A program made the position numbers and the translations under genes. Below, piece after piece: positions 43,747-52,813 of a DNA stretch of 64,000 nt; positions within the stretch are counted from its first letter, which is position 1, and the number at the start of each line of letters is the position of its first letter. Source of the DNA: Vibrio lentus (GTDB lineage Bacteria; Pseudomonadota; Gammaproteobacteria; Enterobacterales; Vibrionaceae); the NCBI RefSeq assembly GCF_002875945.1, contig NZ_MCZK01000097.1, forward strand, positions 62,001 to 126,000, given 5' to 3'. Under the pieces are notes generated by a model. It was not told where the DNA came from and made no database searches. It saw nothing but the letters and a program-made list of their open reading frames with translations.

Positions 43747-43852
43747 ATTGGCGTAACTTTGGTATAACTTACCTTTAGTTATGAAAACCCGTTATTGAAG
43801 AACTGAGCCGATAACCCGAACGTTCAGCGTACAGCTTACACAAGGAAGAAAC

Positions 43853-46702
43853 ATGCCATTGCCTCCTCAACTCGTCACTCATTCGCAGTCTGCTTTTGAG
43901 CATTTACTAGAACATCAAAGTGAAGCCATTAATGCGTGGCCTGAGCCACTTGTTGACGATCTTAAGTATGTATTAGGTTTGAGCGGCTTCATTGGTGAAT
44001 GCCTGCAGCGTGATTCGGTTTTATCGAGCGCTTTACCGGACATGCTTAAGTGCAATGAACGTGCTCAAGGGTATCGTGAGCGATTAGCAGAGCTTCTTTC
44101 TGGTTGTGCTGATGAAATGAGTGGCCAACGAGTGTTGCGTCAATTCCGCAACCGAGAAATGACCTACATTGCTTGGCGCGACTTTATGGGTTCTTGGCAA
44201 CTTGAGCAGAGCTTAAGCAATTTATCGATGTTGGCTGAGGCGATGATCTTCGAGACCTACCAATGGCAATACGACATTTGCTGTAAGGAGTGGGGCACTC
44301 CTTGCAATGAACAAGGCGAAGCACAACCTATGCTGATCATTGGCATGGGCAAGCTCGGTGGCGGAGAGCTTAACTTCTCTTCGGATATCGACCTGATTTT
44401 TACTTACCCTGAAAATGGTGAAACACAAGGTGCGCGACGAAGTATCGCTAACGCCCAGTTTTTCACTCGCCTAGGGCAGCGCATTATCAAGGCGCTCGAT
44501 CAACAAACGTTTGATGGGTTCTGTTATCGCGTCGACATGCGCCTGCGTCCATTCGGTGAGAGCGGCCCATTGGTGATGAGCTATGCTGCGCTGGAAGACT
44601 ATTACCAAGAGCAAGGTCGTGACTGGGAACGCTACGCGATGGTTAAGGCGCGAGTCATGGGCTGTGAAATGTATCCTCAGTACCAAGAACTTCGCCAGAT
44701 GTTACGCCCATTTGTGTTTCGTCGTTATATCGACTTCAGTGCCATTCAATCGTTAAGACGCATGAAGTCGATGATTGGCAGTGAGGTTCGTCGTCGTGGC
44801 TTATCGAACAACATCAAACTGGGTTCTGGTGGCATCCGTGAAGTGGAGTTCATCGCTCAAGTCTTTCAGCTGATCAGGGGCGGTCGTGAGCCAAGCCTTC
44901 GTGGACGAGGTCTACTTGAAACGCTAGGTGCGATTGAAGCTCTGAGTTTGCTAGAAACTGAAGAGGTGGGTCATTTACGTGATGCTTACCTGTTTTTACG
45001 TCGCCTTGAAAATCTGTTGCAAGCGATGGGCGATAAGCAGACCCAGACCCTGCCTGACAGCGAGCAAGAGCAATTACAGCTAGCGATAGCGATGCAATTT
45101 GCTGATTGGGATGGTTTGATTGACGCGACTCGTGCGCATATGGCGAATGTACACACCGTATTTGAAGACTTGATTGGGGTCGAAGAAGAAGACGCCAATC
45201 CAATTGCGAGTCACTTTAGTGAGTTGTGGGATATGGCTCATAAGCCGGATGTGATTGAGCATGTATTAGAACATGACATAGCGGTAGCTAGCCCACCTCA
45301 AGCGGCTAAAACGATCATTCAATTTAAGGCGGATTTGGCTAAGAAAACCCTTGGCCCTCGTGGACGCGAAGTTCTCAACCGTTTGATGCCTAAAGTATTC
45401 CAAGCCTTGTATACCGCCAAAGATGCCGAGTTTGGTTTATCTAGAGTATTGCATCTGCTGCAAAAGATAGTCACTCGAACCACGTATTTAGAGCTACTTG
45501 ATGAACATCCTGCTGCTCTGACTCAGCTCGTTCGTTTATGTACCGCCAGCCCGATGATCTCGGAGCAGCTTGGTCGTTATCCTATTCTTTTAGATGAACT
45601 TATCGACCCTCAGCAACTCTATAACCCTGTGCCATTAGAGTCGTATAAAACAGAGTTGCGTGATTATCTTGCTCGTATTCCTGAAGACGATATGGAGCAG
45701 CAGATGGAAGGTCTGCGTCAGTTTAAGCAGACTTGTATTCTGAGAATTGCTGCCGCAGATATTGCGGGCGCTTTACCTGTAATGAAGGTCAGTGATCACC
45801 TTACCTATTTAGCGGAAGCGATTGTTGAGGCAGGTGTTAACCAAGCGTGGCTGCAAGTGTCAGCTAAGTTCGGTGAACCCACTCATGTGAAAGACCGAGA
45901 AGGGCGCGGTTTTGCGGTTGTCGGCTATGGCAAGGTCGGCGGTTGGGAGCTGGGCTATAACTCCGATCTTGATATTGTGTTCATGCACGACTGTCCGGTA
46001 CACATCTATACTGATGGTAAGAAAGAGATTGATGGACGCCAGTTTTACCTAAGATTGGCACAGCGCATCATCCATATTTTCTCGACGAGAACCGCTTCTG
46101 GTATTTTGTATGAGGTCGACACACGTTTACGTCCTTCAGGTGCGTCTGGCCTGTTGGTTAGCCCTACAGATGCGTTTGATGAGTATCAGCACCAAGACGC
46201 TTGGACATGGGAGCATCAAGCTCTGACTCGCGCTCGTATGATCTATGGCGATGAGCTATTGGCGTCTGCGTTTAACAAAACGCGCCACGAGGTGTTGTGC
46301 TTACCGCGTGATGAAGCGACGCTTAAAAAGTCTGTTGTGGATATGCGTGAGAAGATGCGCGGGCATTTAGGCGGAAAAAAAGCTGACCGATTTATGCTTA
46401 AACAGGATGCAGGTGGTATTACTGACGTCGAGTTCTTAGCTCAATACTTAGTGTTGAGATACAGCAACGAAAAACCTAAGCTCACTCGTTGGTGTGACAA
46501 TGTGCGAATCTTTGAAAGCTTGTTGTCGCAAGGGATTATGGATGAGCAACAAGGCGTTGTATTAACCAATGCGTATACGACACTGCGTGATGAAATTCAT
46601 CACCGAAACTTACTCAACCTAGATGCAGACGTGGCGATTGATAAGTTTGAAAGTGAAAGACAACATGTTATTCAAGCATGGAAGCAATGGATGGAAGTTT
46701 AA
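43853..46702 (+). CDS. glnE: Bifunctional glutamine synthetase adenylyltransferase/deadenylase
   Basis: A 949-residue enzyme that adenylylates and de-adenylylates glutamine synthetase in response to PII and glutamine. Two nucleotidyltransferase domains are visible: the N-terminal deadenylase GMGKLGGGELNFSSDIDLIF (about 164-183) and the C-terminal adenylyltransferase GYGKVGGWELGYNSDLDIVF (about 690-709), each with the paired metal-binding aspartates. PII-UTP-binding regions and regulatory helices fill the rest. Length equals E. coli GlnE. AAGGAAG lies before the ATG. hldE follows 122 bp downstream. Confidence 0.97.
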   Translation: MPLPPQLVTHSQSAFEHLLEHQSEAINAWPEPLVDDLKYVLGLSGFIGECLQRDSVLSSALPDMLKCNERAQGYRERLAELLSGCADEMSGQRVLRQFRNREMTYIAWRDFMGSWQLEQSLSNLSMLAEAMIFETYQWQYDICCKEWGTPCNEQGEAQPMLIIGMGKLGGGELNFSSDIDLIFTYPENGETQGARRSIANAQFFTRLGQRIIKALDQQTFDGFCYRVDMRLRPFGESGPLVMSYAALEDYYQEQGRDWERYAMVKARVMGCEMYPQYQELRQMLRPFVFRRYIDFSAIQSLRRMKSMIGSEVRRRGLSNNIKLGSGGIREVEFIAQVFQLIRGGREPSLRGRGLLETLGAIEALSLLETEEVGHLRDAYLFLRRLENLLQAMGDKQTQTLPDSEQEQLQLAIAMQFADWDGLIDATRAHMANVHTVFEDLIGVEEEDANPIASHFSELWDMAHKPDVIEHVLEHDIAVASPPQAAKTIIQFKADLAKKTLGPRGREVLNRLMPKVFQALYTAKDAEFGLSRVLHLLQKIVTRTTYLELLDEHPAALTQLVRLCTASPMISEQLGRYPILLDELIDPQQLYNPVPLESYKTELRDYLARIPEDDMEQQMEGLRQFKQTCILRIAAADIAGALPVMKVSDHLTYLAEAIVEAGVNQAWLQVSAKFGEPTHVKDREGRGFAVVGYGKVGGWELGYNSDLDIVFMHDCPVHIYTDGKKEIDGRQFYLRLAQRIIHIFSTRTASGILYEVDTRLRPSGASGLLVSPTDAFDEYQHQDAWTWEHQALTRARMIYGDELLASAFNKTRHEVLCLPRDEATLKKSVVDMREKMRGHLGGKKADRFMLKQDAGGITDVEFLAQYLVLRYSNEKPKLTRWCDNVRIFESLLSQGIMDEQQGVVLTNAYTTLRDEIHHRNLLNLDADVAIDKFESERQHVIQAWKQWMEV

Positions 46703-46824
46703 CCCTAGTTATTGCTTGCATGACACCGTGTCTATTTCGGTAAGCGTTTGCTAATTTTTCTATGGTTTAGCCTCTGTAATCAGTGTGCTAGACTCTAGCC
46801 AGATTTGATTTTTGGAGATCAATA

Positions 46825-48255
46825 ATGAAACCAATTCTACCTGACTACAGCCAATCAGGTGTTCTTATTGTCGGTGATGTAATGCTTGATCGTTACTGGT
46901 ATGGCCCAACTGGCCGTATTTCACCAGAAGCACCTGTACCCGTTGTGAAAGTAGAAAATAACGAGGAGCGCCCAGGTGGTGCTGCCAACGTAGCAATGAA
47001 TATTGCTTCTCTTGGTGGTCATGCTCATGTCGTTGGTTTGACTGGTAAAGATGAACCCGCTGAGGTGTTAAAAAATACCTTAGGTGCGCTCAATGTTAAG
47101 TGCGACTTTGTTGAGTTGGACGATTACCCAACCATCACTAAACTACGAGTGATGAGCCGAGGTCAGCAACTGATTCGTCTTGATTTTGAAGACAAATTTG
47201 AGAATACGGATCCTGAGTTGGTCTTGTCTCGCATGGAACAAGCGCTACCTAATGTACGTTCGGTCATCCTATCTGATTACGCGAAAGGTGCACTTGAGCA
47301 CGTACAGAGCTTTATCCAAAAAGCTCGTGCGGCCAATGTTCCAGTATTCATCGACCCGAAAGGCGCTGATTTAGAACGTTACCGTGGTGCAACTTTGCTT
47401 ACGCCAAACATGTCGGAATTTGAGTTGGTTGCAGGCAAGGTTAAGTCTGAAGAAGATCTTATTGAGAAAGGCATCGCCTTGATTGAAAAGTACGACTTTG
47501 AAGCTTTGTTGGTGACTCGCAGTGAGCATGGTATGACGCTGCTTCGTAAAGGTCAGGCACCATTCCATTTGCCTACTCAAGCGAAAGAAGTTTATGACGT
47601 TACTGGTGCTGGCGATACCGTTATCTCAGTACTGGCTGCGTCTGTTGCTGCTGGCAAGCCATTGGATGAGGCGTGTGCACTAGCGAACGCTGCAGCTGGT
47701 GTCGTTGTTGGTAAGCTAGGTACGTCAACGTTATCCACGATAGAGCTAGCTGAAGCAATTCATGGTAGCCAAGACACAGATTACGGTGTGATCTCTGAAG
47801 CTGCCCTAGTTGAAGCGGTTAAGCGAGCTCGTGCGAAAGGCGAGAAAGTGGTTATGACCAATGGCTGCTTTGATATTCTTCATGCTGGACATGTCTCTTA
47901 CATGAACCACGCAGCTGAGTTAGGCGATCGTTTGATCGTTGCCGTTAATACGGATGACTCAGTGAAACGTTTGAAAGGCCCTGGTCGCCCAGTGAACCCA
48001 ACCGATCGTCGTATGGCGGTATTGGCTGGTTTAGGTGCGGTTGATTGGGTTGTTCCTTTTTCTGAAGATACGCCTCAACGTTTGATCTCTGAAGTATTGC
48101 CAAGCATTTTGGTGAAAGGTGGTGATTATAAACCTGAAGATATCGCTGGCGGTGCGGAAGTGATTGCGGCTGGTGGCGAAGTTAAAGTGCTTAACTTTGA
48201 AGATGGTTGCTCTACGACTGAAATCATCAAAGCGATTAAAGGTGGCCGAGGTTAA
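46825..48255 (+). CDS. hldE: Bifunctional heptose-7-phosphate kinase / heptose-1-phosphate adenylyltransferase
   Basis: A 476-residue fused enzyme for ADP-heptose, used for the LPS inner core. The N-terminal ribokinase-type kinase (1 to about 318) ends with the catalytic [11 protein letters not shown]; the C-terminal adenylyltransferase (about 340-476) shows [15 protein letters not shown] with the HxGH nucleotide-binding motif and later the [10 protein letters not shown] sequence. GGAG precedes the ATG. Synteny glnE-hldE matches E. coli. A terminator follows at 48332. Confidence 0.97.
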   Translation: MKPILPDYSQSGVLIVGDVMLDRYWYGPTGRISPEAPVPVVKVENNEERPGGAANVAMNIASLGGHAHVVGLTGKDEPAEVLKNTLGALNVKCDFVELDDYPTITKLRVMSRGQQLIRLDFEDKFENTDPELVLSRMEQALPNVRSVILSDYAKGALEHVQSFIQKARAANVPVFIDPKGADLERYRGATLLTPNMSEFELVAGKVKSEEDLIEKGIALIEKYDFEALLVTRSEHGMTLLRKGQAPFHLPTQAKEVYDVTGAGDTVISVLAASVAAGKPLDEACALANAAAGVVVGKLGTSTLSTIELAEAIHGSQDTDYGVISEAALVEAVKRARAKGEKVVMTNGCFDILHAGHVSYMNHAAELGDRLIVAVNTDDSVKRLKGPGRPVNPTDRRMAVLAGLGAVDWVVPFSEDTPQRLISEVLPSILVKGGDYKPEDIAGGAEVIAAGGEVKVLNFEDGCSTTEIIKAIKGGRG

Positions 48256-48330
48256 CCCTTAGCCTTCGAGTATCAAACCTTTAGCCTCAAGCTTATAGTC
48301 AGACGATAAATCTAGCTTTTGATAGATAAT

Positions 48331-48360
48331 AAAAATGCCGCTCAATGAGCGGCATTTTTG
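48331..48360. terminator. Bidirectional terminator between hldE and tolC
   Basis: AAAATGCCGCTC (48332-48343), AAT loop, GAGCGGCATTTT (48347-48358). Perfect 12-bp stem between convergent genes. Confidence 0.9.
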
Positions 48361-48418
48361 TAACGGTAATCTAGTCACTTTATTTAAGACTCTGATTAGA
48401 GTCTTAAATTAGGATTTC

Positions 48419-48440
48419 ATAATTAATTAATTAATTAATT
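48419..48440. repeat. Short AATT tetranucleotide repeat after tolC
   Basis: About five units of AATT/TAAT abut the tolC stop codon and give additional in-frame stops on the minus strand. Probably a chance low-complexity tract. Confidence 0.6.
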
Positions 48441-49782
48441 ACTTGCTTGCTACTTTTAGACCTGCATTTACATCAACGATGTCTTGTTCGCTTAGTGTAC
48501 CAACCGCTTGACGAAGCTGAAGAACACTTAGGATGTAGTTGTAACGAGCATCTGAAAGGTTTTTGTTCGCATCGTATAGACGACGAGTCGAATCTAGTAC
48601 GTCAACGATAGTACGAGTACCCACATCAAAACCAGCTTCTGTTGCTTCTAGAGCAGACTGAGCTGAAACCACAGATTGTTCGTAAGCGCGTAGAGCACCG
48701 ATCGAAGCTGTGATGTTGTTGTTGAATGCACGCACGTCTTTTACAACGCTACGGTAAGTTGCTTCTAGATCTTCACTTGCTGCAACGTAGTTGTATTCAG
48801 CCTGTTTAGTCAAAGAAGTTGTGCTACCACCGGTGTATAGAGGAACAACTAAGTTCAAACCAATGTTTAGGTTATCTTGGTCGTAGTCGCCATTTCCTGT
48901 TGGAGTATTAGCGGTATCAGTTTGACCTGCAAATGCGTAGCTACCATCTAATGTTAGACTAGGTAGATGACCAGAGCTTGCTAGAGAGATGTTGTCTTTA
49001 GCGATGTCTTGAGAAATACGCGATGCCAATAGACTCAGGTTTTTCTCTTGTGCTTGTTCAACGAGTGCTGCAGCTGATTCAGAAGACTTGCTTGCCGAGA
49101 AACGATCAGTATCTAGGATGCTTAGGTTAGAGTGTTCCTGACCTGTAATCTCACGTAGACCTTCGTAGTTATTAATCAGAGTGTTCTCTGCTAAAACTTC
49201 GTCAGCTAAAACGCCATCGTACTGAGCTTGCGCATCATGTACATCGGTGATTGCTGAAAGACCTACTTCAAAACGTTGCTTAGTTTGCTCTAGTTGACGA
49301 GCAACCGCGGCTTTTTCTGCACGAACAAACTCTAGATTATCCTGAGCTCGAAGTACTTCGAAGTATGCTGTCGCAACACGAAGGATCAAAGCTTGTTGCT
49401 CTGCCGCGTACGCTGAATCAGATTGACGAGCAGTTTTCTCAGCTGTATCTAGCGTGATCCAAGAAGAACGTTGGTAAAGCTCTTGTGTGAAGCCAACACC
49501 AACACCCCAATTATTGTTGTCAATATTTGAGTTGCCTGTTGAATCGTAATCACGTTCACCACGATTAATATCGTAGTTCGCGTTTAGATTGATTTGCGGT
49601 AACAAAGAGCTACGGCTTGACGTTACTGCTTCAAAAGCGGCATCGCGCTGCGCTGCTGAACGAAGAAGTTGTGGATCGTTCTGTTTTGCTTGGTCGTAAA
49701 CTTCAGCTAGCGTATCAGCAAAAGCTGACGAACTCAGGCTGCCAATTGCTGCACTGATAAATAGTGGAAGCAGTTTTTTCAT
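48439..49782 (-). CDS. tolC: Outer-membrane channel protein TolC
   Basis: A 447-residue trimeric outer-membrane factor used by RND, ABC and MFS exporters and type I secretion. Signal peptide MKKLLPLFISAAIGSLSSSAFA; mature start DTLAEVYDQAKQNDPQL is the TolC consensus. Two duplicated OEP repeats (about 23-225 and 230-440) contain the long helical barrel segments, e.g. LEQTKQRFEVGLSAITDVHDAQ and LEATEAGFDVGTRTIVDVLDSTRRLYDA. AGGAATAGG lies before the ATG. Divergent from nudF as in E. coli. It is a plausible outer channel for the RND pump at 1.3-5.7 kb, which lacks its own. Confidence 0.96.
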   Translation of the reverse strand: MKKLLPLFISAAIGSLSSSAFADTLAEVYDQAKQNDPQLLRSAAQRDAAFEAVTSSRSSLLPQINLNANYDINRGERDYDSTGNSNIDNNNWGVGVGFTQELYQRSSWITLDTAEKTARQSDSAYAAEQQALILRVATAYFEVLRAQDNLEFVRAEKAAVARQLEQTKQRFEVGLSAITDVHDAQAQYDGVLADEVLAENTLINNYEGLREITGQEHSNLSILDTDRFSASKSSESAAALVEQAQEKNLSLLASRISQDIAKDNISLASSGHLPSLTLDGSYAFAGQTDTANTPTGNGDYDQDNLNIGLNLVVPLYTGGSTTSLTKQAEYNYVAASEDLEATYRSVVKDVRAFNNNITASIGALRAYEQSVVSAQSALEATEAGFDVGTRTIVDVLDSTRRLYDANKNLSDARYNYILSVLQLRQAVGTLSEQDIVDVNAGLKVASK

Positions 49783-50009
49783 TTTCCTATTCCTGCCTTT
49801 AATGGAATTTTCTTTAAAAGAGTTTAACCCAATTTGGTGGTAATTTACTCGAAACTTTGCACTTTTTTACATTTAACTGTCCACTTGTGCAATATTTATT
49901 TTTTAAAACTTAACTTTAATTATAAAATTTATATAAAAAGTTGAACCTAATCCTTGGTAGTTAACTCGGACAATGAGTAAACTGTAAAGATCACTTAGTG
50001 AGGTACCAA

Positions 50010-50639
50010 ATGCAACAGTATGACAATCAACGACATGAGTTTACTCCGCAAGATGTGGAAATAGTCTCAAAAGAGACGCTGTTTCGTGGTTTTTTCAAAA
50101 TGGTTAAATACACATTCAAGCATAAGTTGTTTGAGGGAGGTTGGAGCCAACCAATAGAACGCGAGATGTTTGAGCGTGGTCATGCCGCCGCTTTGTTACC
50201 TTACGATCCTGCCCGCGATGAAGTTGTGATCGTGGAGCAGATCCGTGTTGGCGCTTTAGAGCATCAGAACCCGTGGCAATACGAAATTGTTGCTGGGATC
50301 ATTGATACGGACGAATCCCCACAAGATGTCGCTCGTCGCGAAGCAATGGAAGAGGCTGGAGTCGAAGTCGGATCTGTATTACCGATTACTTCGTATTACC
50401 CTTCATCTGGAGGCTGTTCAGAAAAACTCGACGTCTTTGTTGGTTGCGTTGATGCCACTACAGCAAAGGGTGTACACGGATTGGACTACGAAGGTGAAGA
50501 TATTCGCGTGCAAGTGATGAGTCGCGAGGCGGCTTATCAGTTAGTAAAAGAGGGTGTGTTTGAAAACGGGGCCACGATCATTGCGCTGCAGTGGCTACAA
50601 TTGAACTACCAAGAATTACAGTCAGAGTGGATAGATTAA
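50010..50639 (+). CDS. nudF: ADP-ribose pyrophosphatase
   Basis: A 209-residue Nudix hydrolase converting ADP-ribose to AMP and ribose-5-phosphate. The Nudix box is complete: GIIDTDESPQDVARREAMEEAGVEVG (Gx5Ex7REUXEEXGU). The ATG at 50010 lies after GAGG at ideal distance and gives exactly the E. coli length; an in-frame GTG at 49998 is less likely. Four short genes follow in tight order (yqiB-like, cpdA, yqiA, then parEC), as in E. coli. Confidence 0.95.
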   Translation: MQQYDNQRHEFTPQDVEIVSKETLFRGFFKMVKYTFKHKLFEGGWSQPIEREMFERGHAAALLPYDPARDEVVIVEQIRVGALEHQNPWQYEIVAGIIDTDESPQDVARREAMEEAGVEVGSVLPITSYYPSSGGCSEKLDVFVGCVDATTAKGVHGLDYEGEDIRVQVMSREAAYQLVKEGVFENGATIIALQWLQLNYQELQSEWID

Positions 50640-50643
50640 CGTT

Positions 50644-51084
50644 ATGCCAAATATAGCGGTCAAAAAACCGTATCATGTTGATCTTGCTGAATTGATGCGA
50701 GTTTACGAAACCAATTATGCCAAACTTAACGCTTTGTTACCGGTTGGGCATGAGGTTGGTGACGTTCGCTGTTACCAAGCCGTTAATATGGTGTATCAAT
50801 TGACAGTGAATGAGGTCACAAAATACACCACATTAATAGATATATGTCAGAGTGACGCGATGCCAGTGTTTCCTTTGCCAAAAATGTCTGTCAGGCTATA
50901 TCACGACGCTCGAGTTGCAGAAGTGTGCGCTAGCGGGGATTTTTCACGTGTCAAAGCGAAATATGACTATCCCAACACTAAGCTTCTGCAAAAGGATGAG
51001 AAATTTCAATTGAATAAATTTCTTGGGGAATGGTTAACGTTTTGTTTAAAAACTGGTATCAGCCGCACGCCAATTCCTTTTTAA
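50644..51084 (+). CDS. YqiB-family (DUF1249) protein
   Basis: A 146-residue conserved protein of the DUF1249/YqiB family, four bases after nudF. It begins MPNIAVKKPYHVDLAELMRVYETNYAKL, a family hallmark, and contains a conserved MSVRLYHDARVAEVC stretch. No signal or membrane segments. Function unknown; position in the nudF-cpdA operon suggests nucleotide metabolism, but that is only contextual. Confidence 0.85.
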   Translation: MPNIAVKKPYHVDLAELMRVYETNYAKLNALLPVGHEVGDVRCYQAVNMVYQLTVNEVTKYTTLIDICQSDAMPVFPLPKMSVRLYHDARVAEVCASGDFSRVKAKYDYPNTKLLQKDEKFQLNKFLGEWLTFCLKTGISRTPIPF

Positions 51085-51144
51085 TTGAGCCTATTTTAAG
51101 AACACTTTTAAAGTCTAAACAGTAACGTATCTGGATTTGTTATT

Positions 51145-51969
51145 TTGGAATTATCACACACTTCAAAATTTGATGAGAGCAGTATTAAGCTTGTGCAGCT
51201 AACGGACACGCATTTATTTGCACCGAGCAATGGCAGCTTATTAAGCATCAACACACAAGATAGCTTTCGTGCTGTAGTCGATGGCATTGTTAGCCACAAC
51301 TTTGACTATCAAGCGATCTTAGCTACCGGCGATATTTCGCAGGACCACAGTGCTGAATCGTACCAAAAGTTTGAGTCGGGCATTCAACCTTTGGCAAAAC
51401 CATGTTACTGGTTGCCAGGGAATCACGACTTCAAACCTAATATGGGCAGTGTATTGCCATCGCCACAAATTCAATGTGTTGATCATGTTCTGCTAGGCGA
51501 TAACTGGCAGATGGTCATGCTGGATTCTCAAGTGGTTGGTGTGCCGCATGGGCGTTTGAGCGATCAACAACTTGATCTGCTGGAACAAAAGCTCTCTGAG
51601 TTCCCCGAGCGAAATACCTTGGTTCTTTTGCATCACCACCCTTTACTGGTGGGTAGTGCATGGCTTGACCAGCACAACTTGAAAGATGCTGAGCAGTTTT
51701 GGGATGTGGTTCAACAGCATACCAATGTGAAAGCGGTACTTTGTGGTCACGTTCATCAAGACATGAATCGCAATCATCATGGTGTACAAGTCATGGCAAC
51801 CCCATCGACTTGTGTTCAATTCAAACCAAACTCGAACGACTTTGCTGTTGATACATTATCTCCAGGCTGGCGAGAGATTGAATTACACCAAGATGGCACG
51901 GTTACGACAGAAGTTCGCCGTTTACCTCATGGGCAATTCCTACCTGATTTTGCTGCTGGAGGATACTAA
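51145..51969 (+). CDS. cpdA: 3',5'-cyclic AMP phosphodiesterase
   Basis: A 274-residue class III metallophosphoesterase that lowers cAMP. Metal-binding motifs are intact: QLTDTHLF, ATGDISQDH, LPGNHDF, LHHHPL and CGHVHQD. The sequence through ATPSTCVQFKPN and LSPGWREIEL matches E. coli CpdA. The start is a TTG (51145); no ATG is available near the conserved N-terminus, and the predicted MELSH beginning resembles E. coli MESLL. The stop overlaps the yqiA-like ATG by one base. Confidence 0.93.
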   Translation: MELSHTSKFDESSIKLVQLTDTHLFAPSNGSLLSINTQDSFRAVVDGIVSHNFDYQAILATGDISQDHSAESYQKFESGIQPLAKPCYWLPGNHDFKPNMGSVLPSPQIQCVDHVLLGDNWQMVMLDSQVVGVPHGRLSDQQLDLLEQKLSEFPERNTLVLLHHHPLLVGSAWLDQHNLKDAEQFWDVVQQHTNVKAVLCGHVHQDMNRNHHGVQVMATPSTCVQFKPNSNDFAVDTLSPGWREIELHQDGTVTTEVRRLPHGQFLPDFAAGGY

Positions 51970-52574
51970 TGTCTGATTCTAATGAGCAAGCCGGTAAGCC
52001 ATCACTGCTGCTCTATATTCACGGTTTTAACAGTTCGTCACGTTCTCACAAAGCGAATGTGATGGCGGATTACTGTGCTCAGCACCGTACGGATATTAAA
52101 GTCGTTACCCCTCAACTGCCGAGCTTCCCTCAACAAGCTGCACTTCATTTGCAGCAGCTGGTGGAGCAATATAAAGATCAATATCAGATCGCGTTAGTCG
52201 GTAGCTCGTTGGGTGGTTATCTTTCAACATGGCTGAATAGTCACTATGGTTTCAAAGCGGTGGTGGTAAACCCAGCAGTGAAGCCGTATGAGCTTCTTGC
52301 TGATTATTTAGGTGAGCAAGTAAACCCATACACAGATGAACGATATGTGTTAGAAACAAAACACATTGATGAACTGAAGGCATTAGAGGTTCCGGCTCTC
52401 GCTAAGCCGAGTGACTTCTGGTTACTTCAGCAAACGGAAGACGAAGTTCTGGATTACCGACAAGCGGTAGAGAAGTACCAAGGTGCAACACAAACAGTAG
52501 AAGAGGGTGGTGATCATAGCTTTGTTGATTTTGAGCGCTACCCACAACAAATTGTCACCTTTCTAAACCTTTAA
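51969..52574 (+). CDS. YqiA-family esterase
   Basis: A 201-residue small alpha/beta hydrolase of the YqiA group (UPF0227-like). The oxyanion region IHGFNSSSRSHKA, nucleophile elbow VGSSLGGYLS (Ser about 81), an acidic residue in the QTEDEVLDY segment and a C-terminal His in GGDHSFVDFERY form a typical triad. E. coli YqiA has esterase activity on short and palmitoyl-CoA-type substrates. GGAGG before the ATG; coupled to cpdA by a 1-bp overlap. Confidence 0.88.
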   Translation: MSDSNEQAGKPSLLLYIHGFNSSSRSHKANVMADYCAQHRTDIKVVTPQLPSFPQQAALHLQQLVEQYKDQYQIALVGSSLGGYLSTWLNSHYGFKAVVVNPAVKPYELLADYLGEQVNPYTDERYVLETKHIDELKALEVPALAKPSDFWLLQQTEDEVLDYRQAVEKYQGATQTVEEGGDHSFVDFERYPQQIVTFLNL

Positions 52575-52671
52575 CCTGTTTCACCAACAGAGTGATTTTC
52601 TCTTGTTTGCCTGTTATTTCATCTATCAATGGTGAAATATCATAGTTTGATGTCTTAGTTTTTGAACTAGC

Positions 52672-52703
52672 TTGACATCATTACTCAGCTTCCAGACTAT
52701 ATT
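52672..52703 (+). promoter_or_regulatory. Possible parE promoter
   Basis: A perfect -35 TTGACA (52672-52677) is followed by TATATT at 52698-52703. The 20-bp spacing is longer than optimal, so a shifted -10 near GACTAT is also possible. Confidence 0.4.
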
Positions 52704-52727
52704 CCCCAATACTTCGCTCGTTCGCTC

Positions 52728-52747
52728 TACTATGAAGGTTCATAGTA
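52728..52747 (+). repeat. Perfect 9-bp inverted repeat in the parE leader
   Basis: TACTATGAA-GG-TTCATAGTA (arms 52728-52736 and 52739-52747). It lies about 67 bp before the parE ATG and might be an operator or mRNA hairpin. Confidence 0.6.
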
Positions 52748-52813
52748 ATAATTTTGCTTTAGTGAAACTAGAGCCCGCGAACTGACGCAAACTTTTTGAG
52801 TAAACTCCGTATT

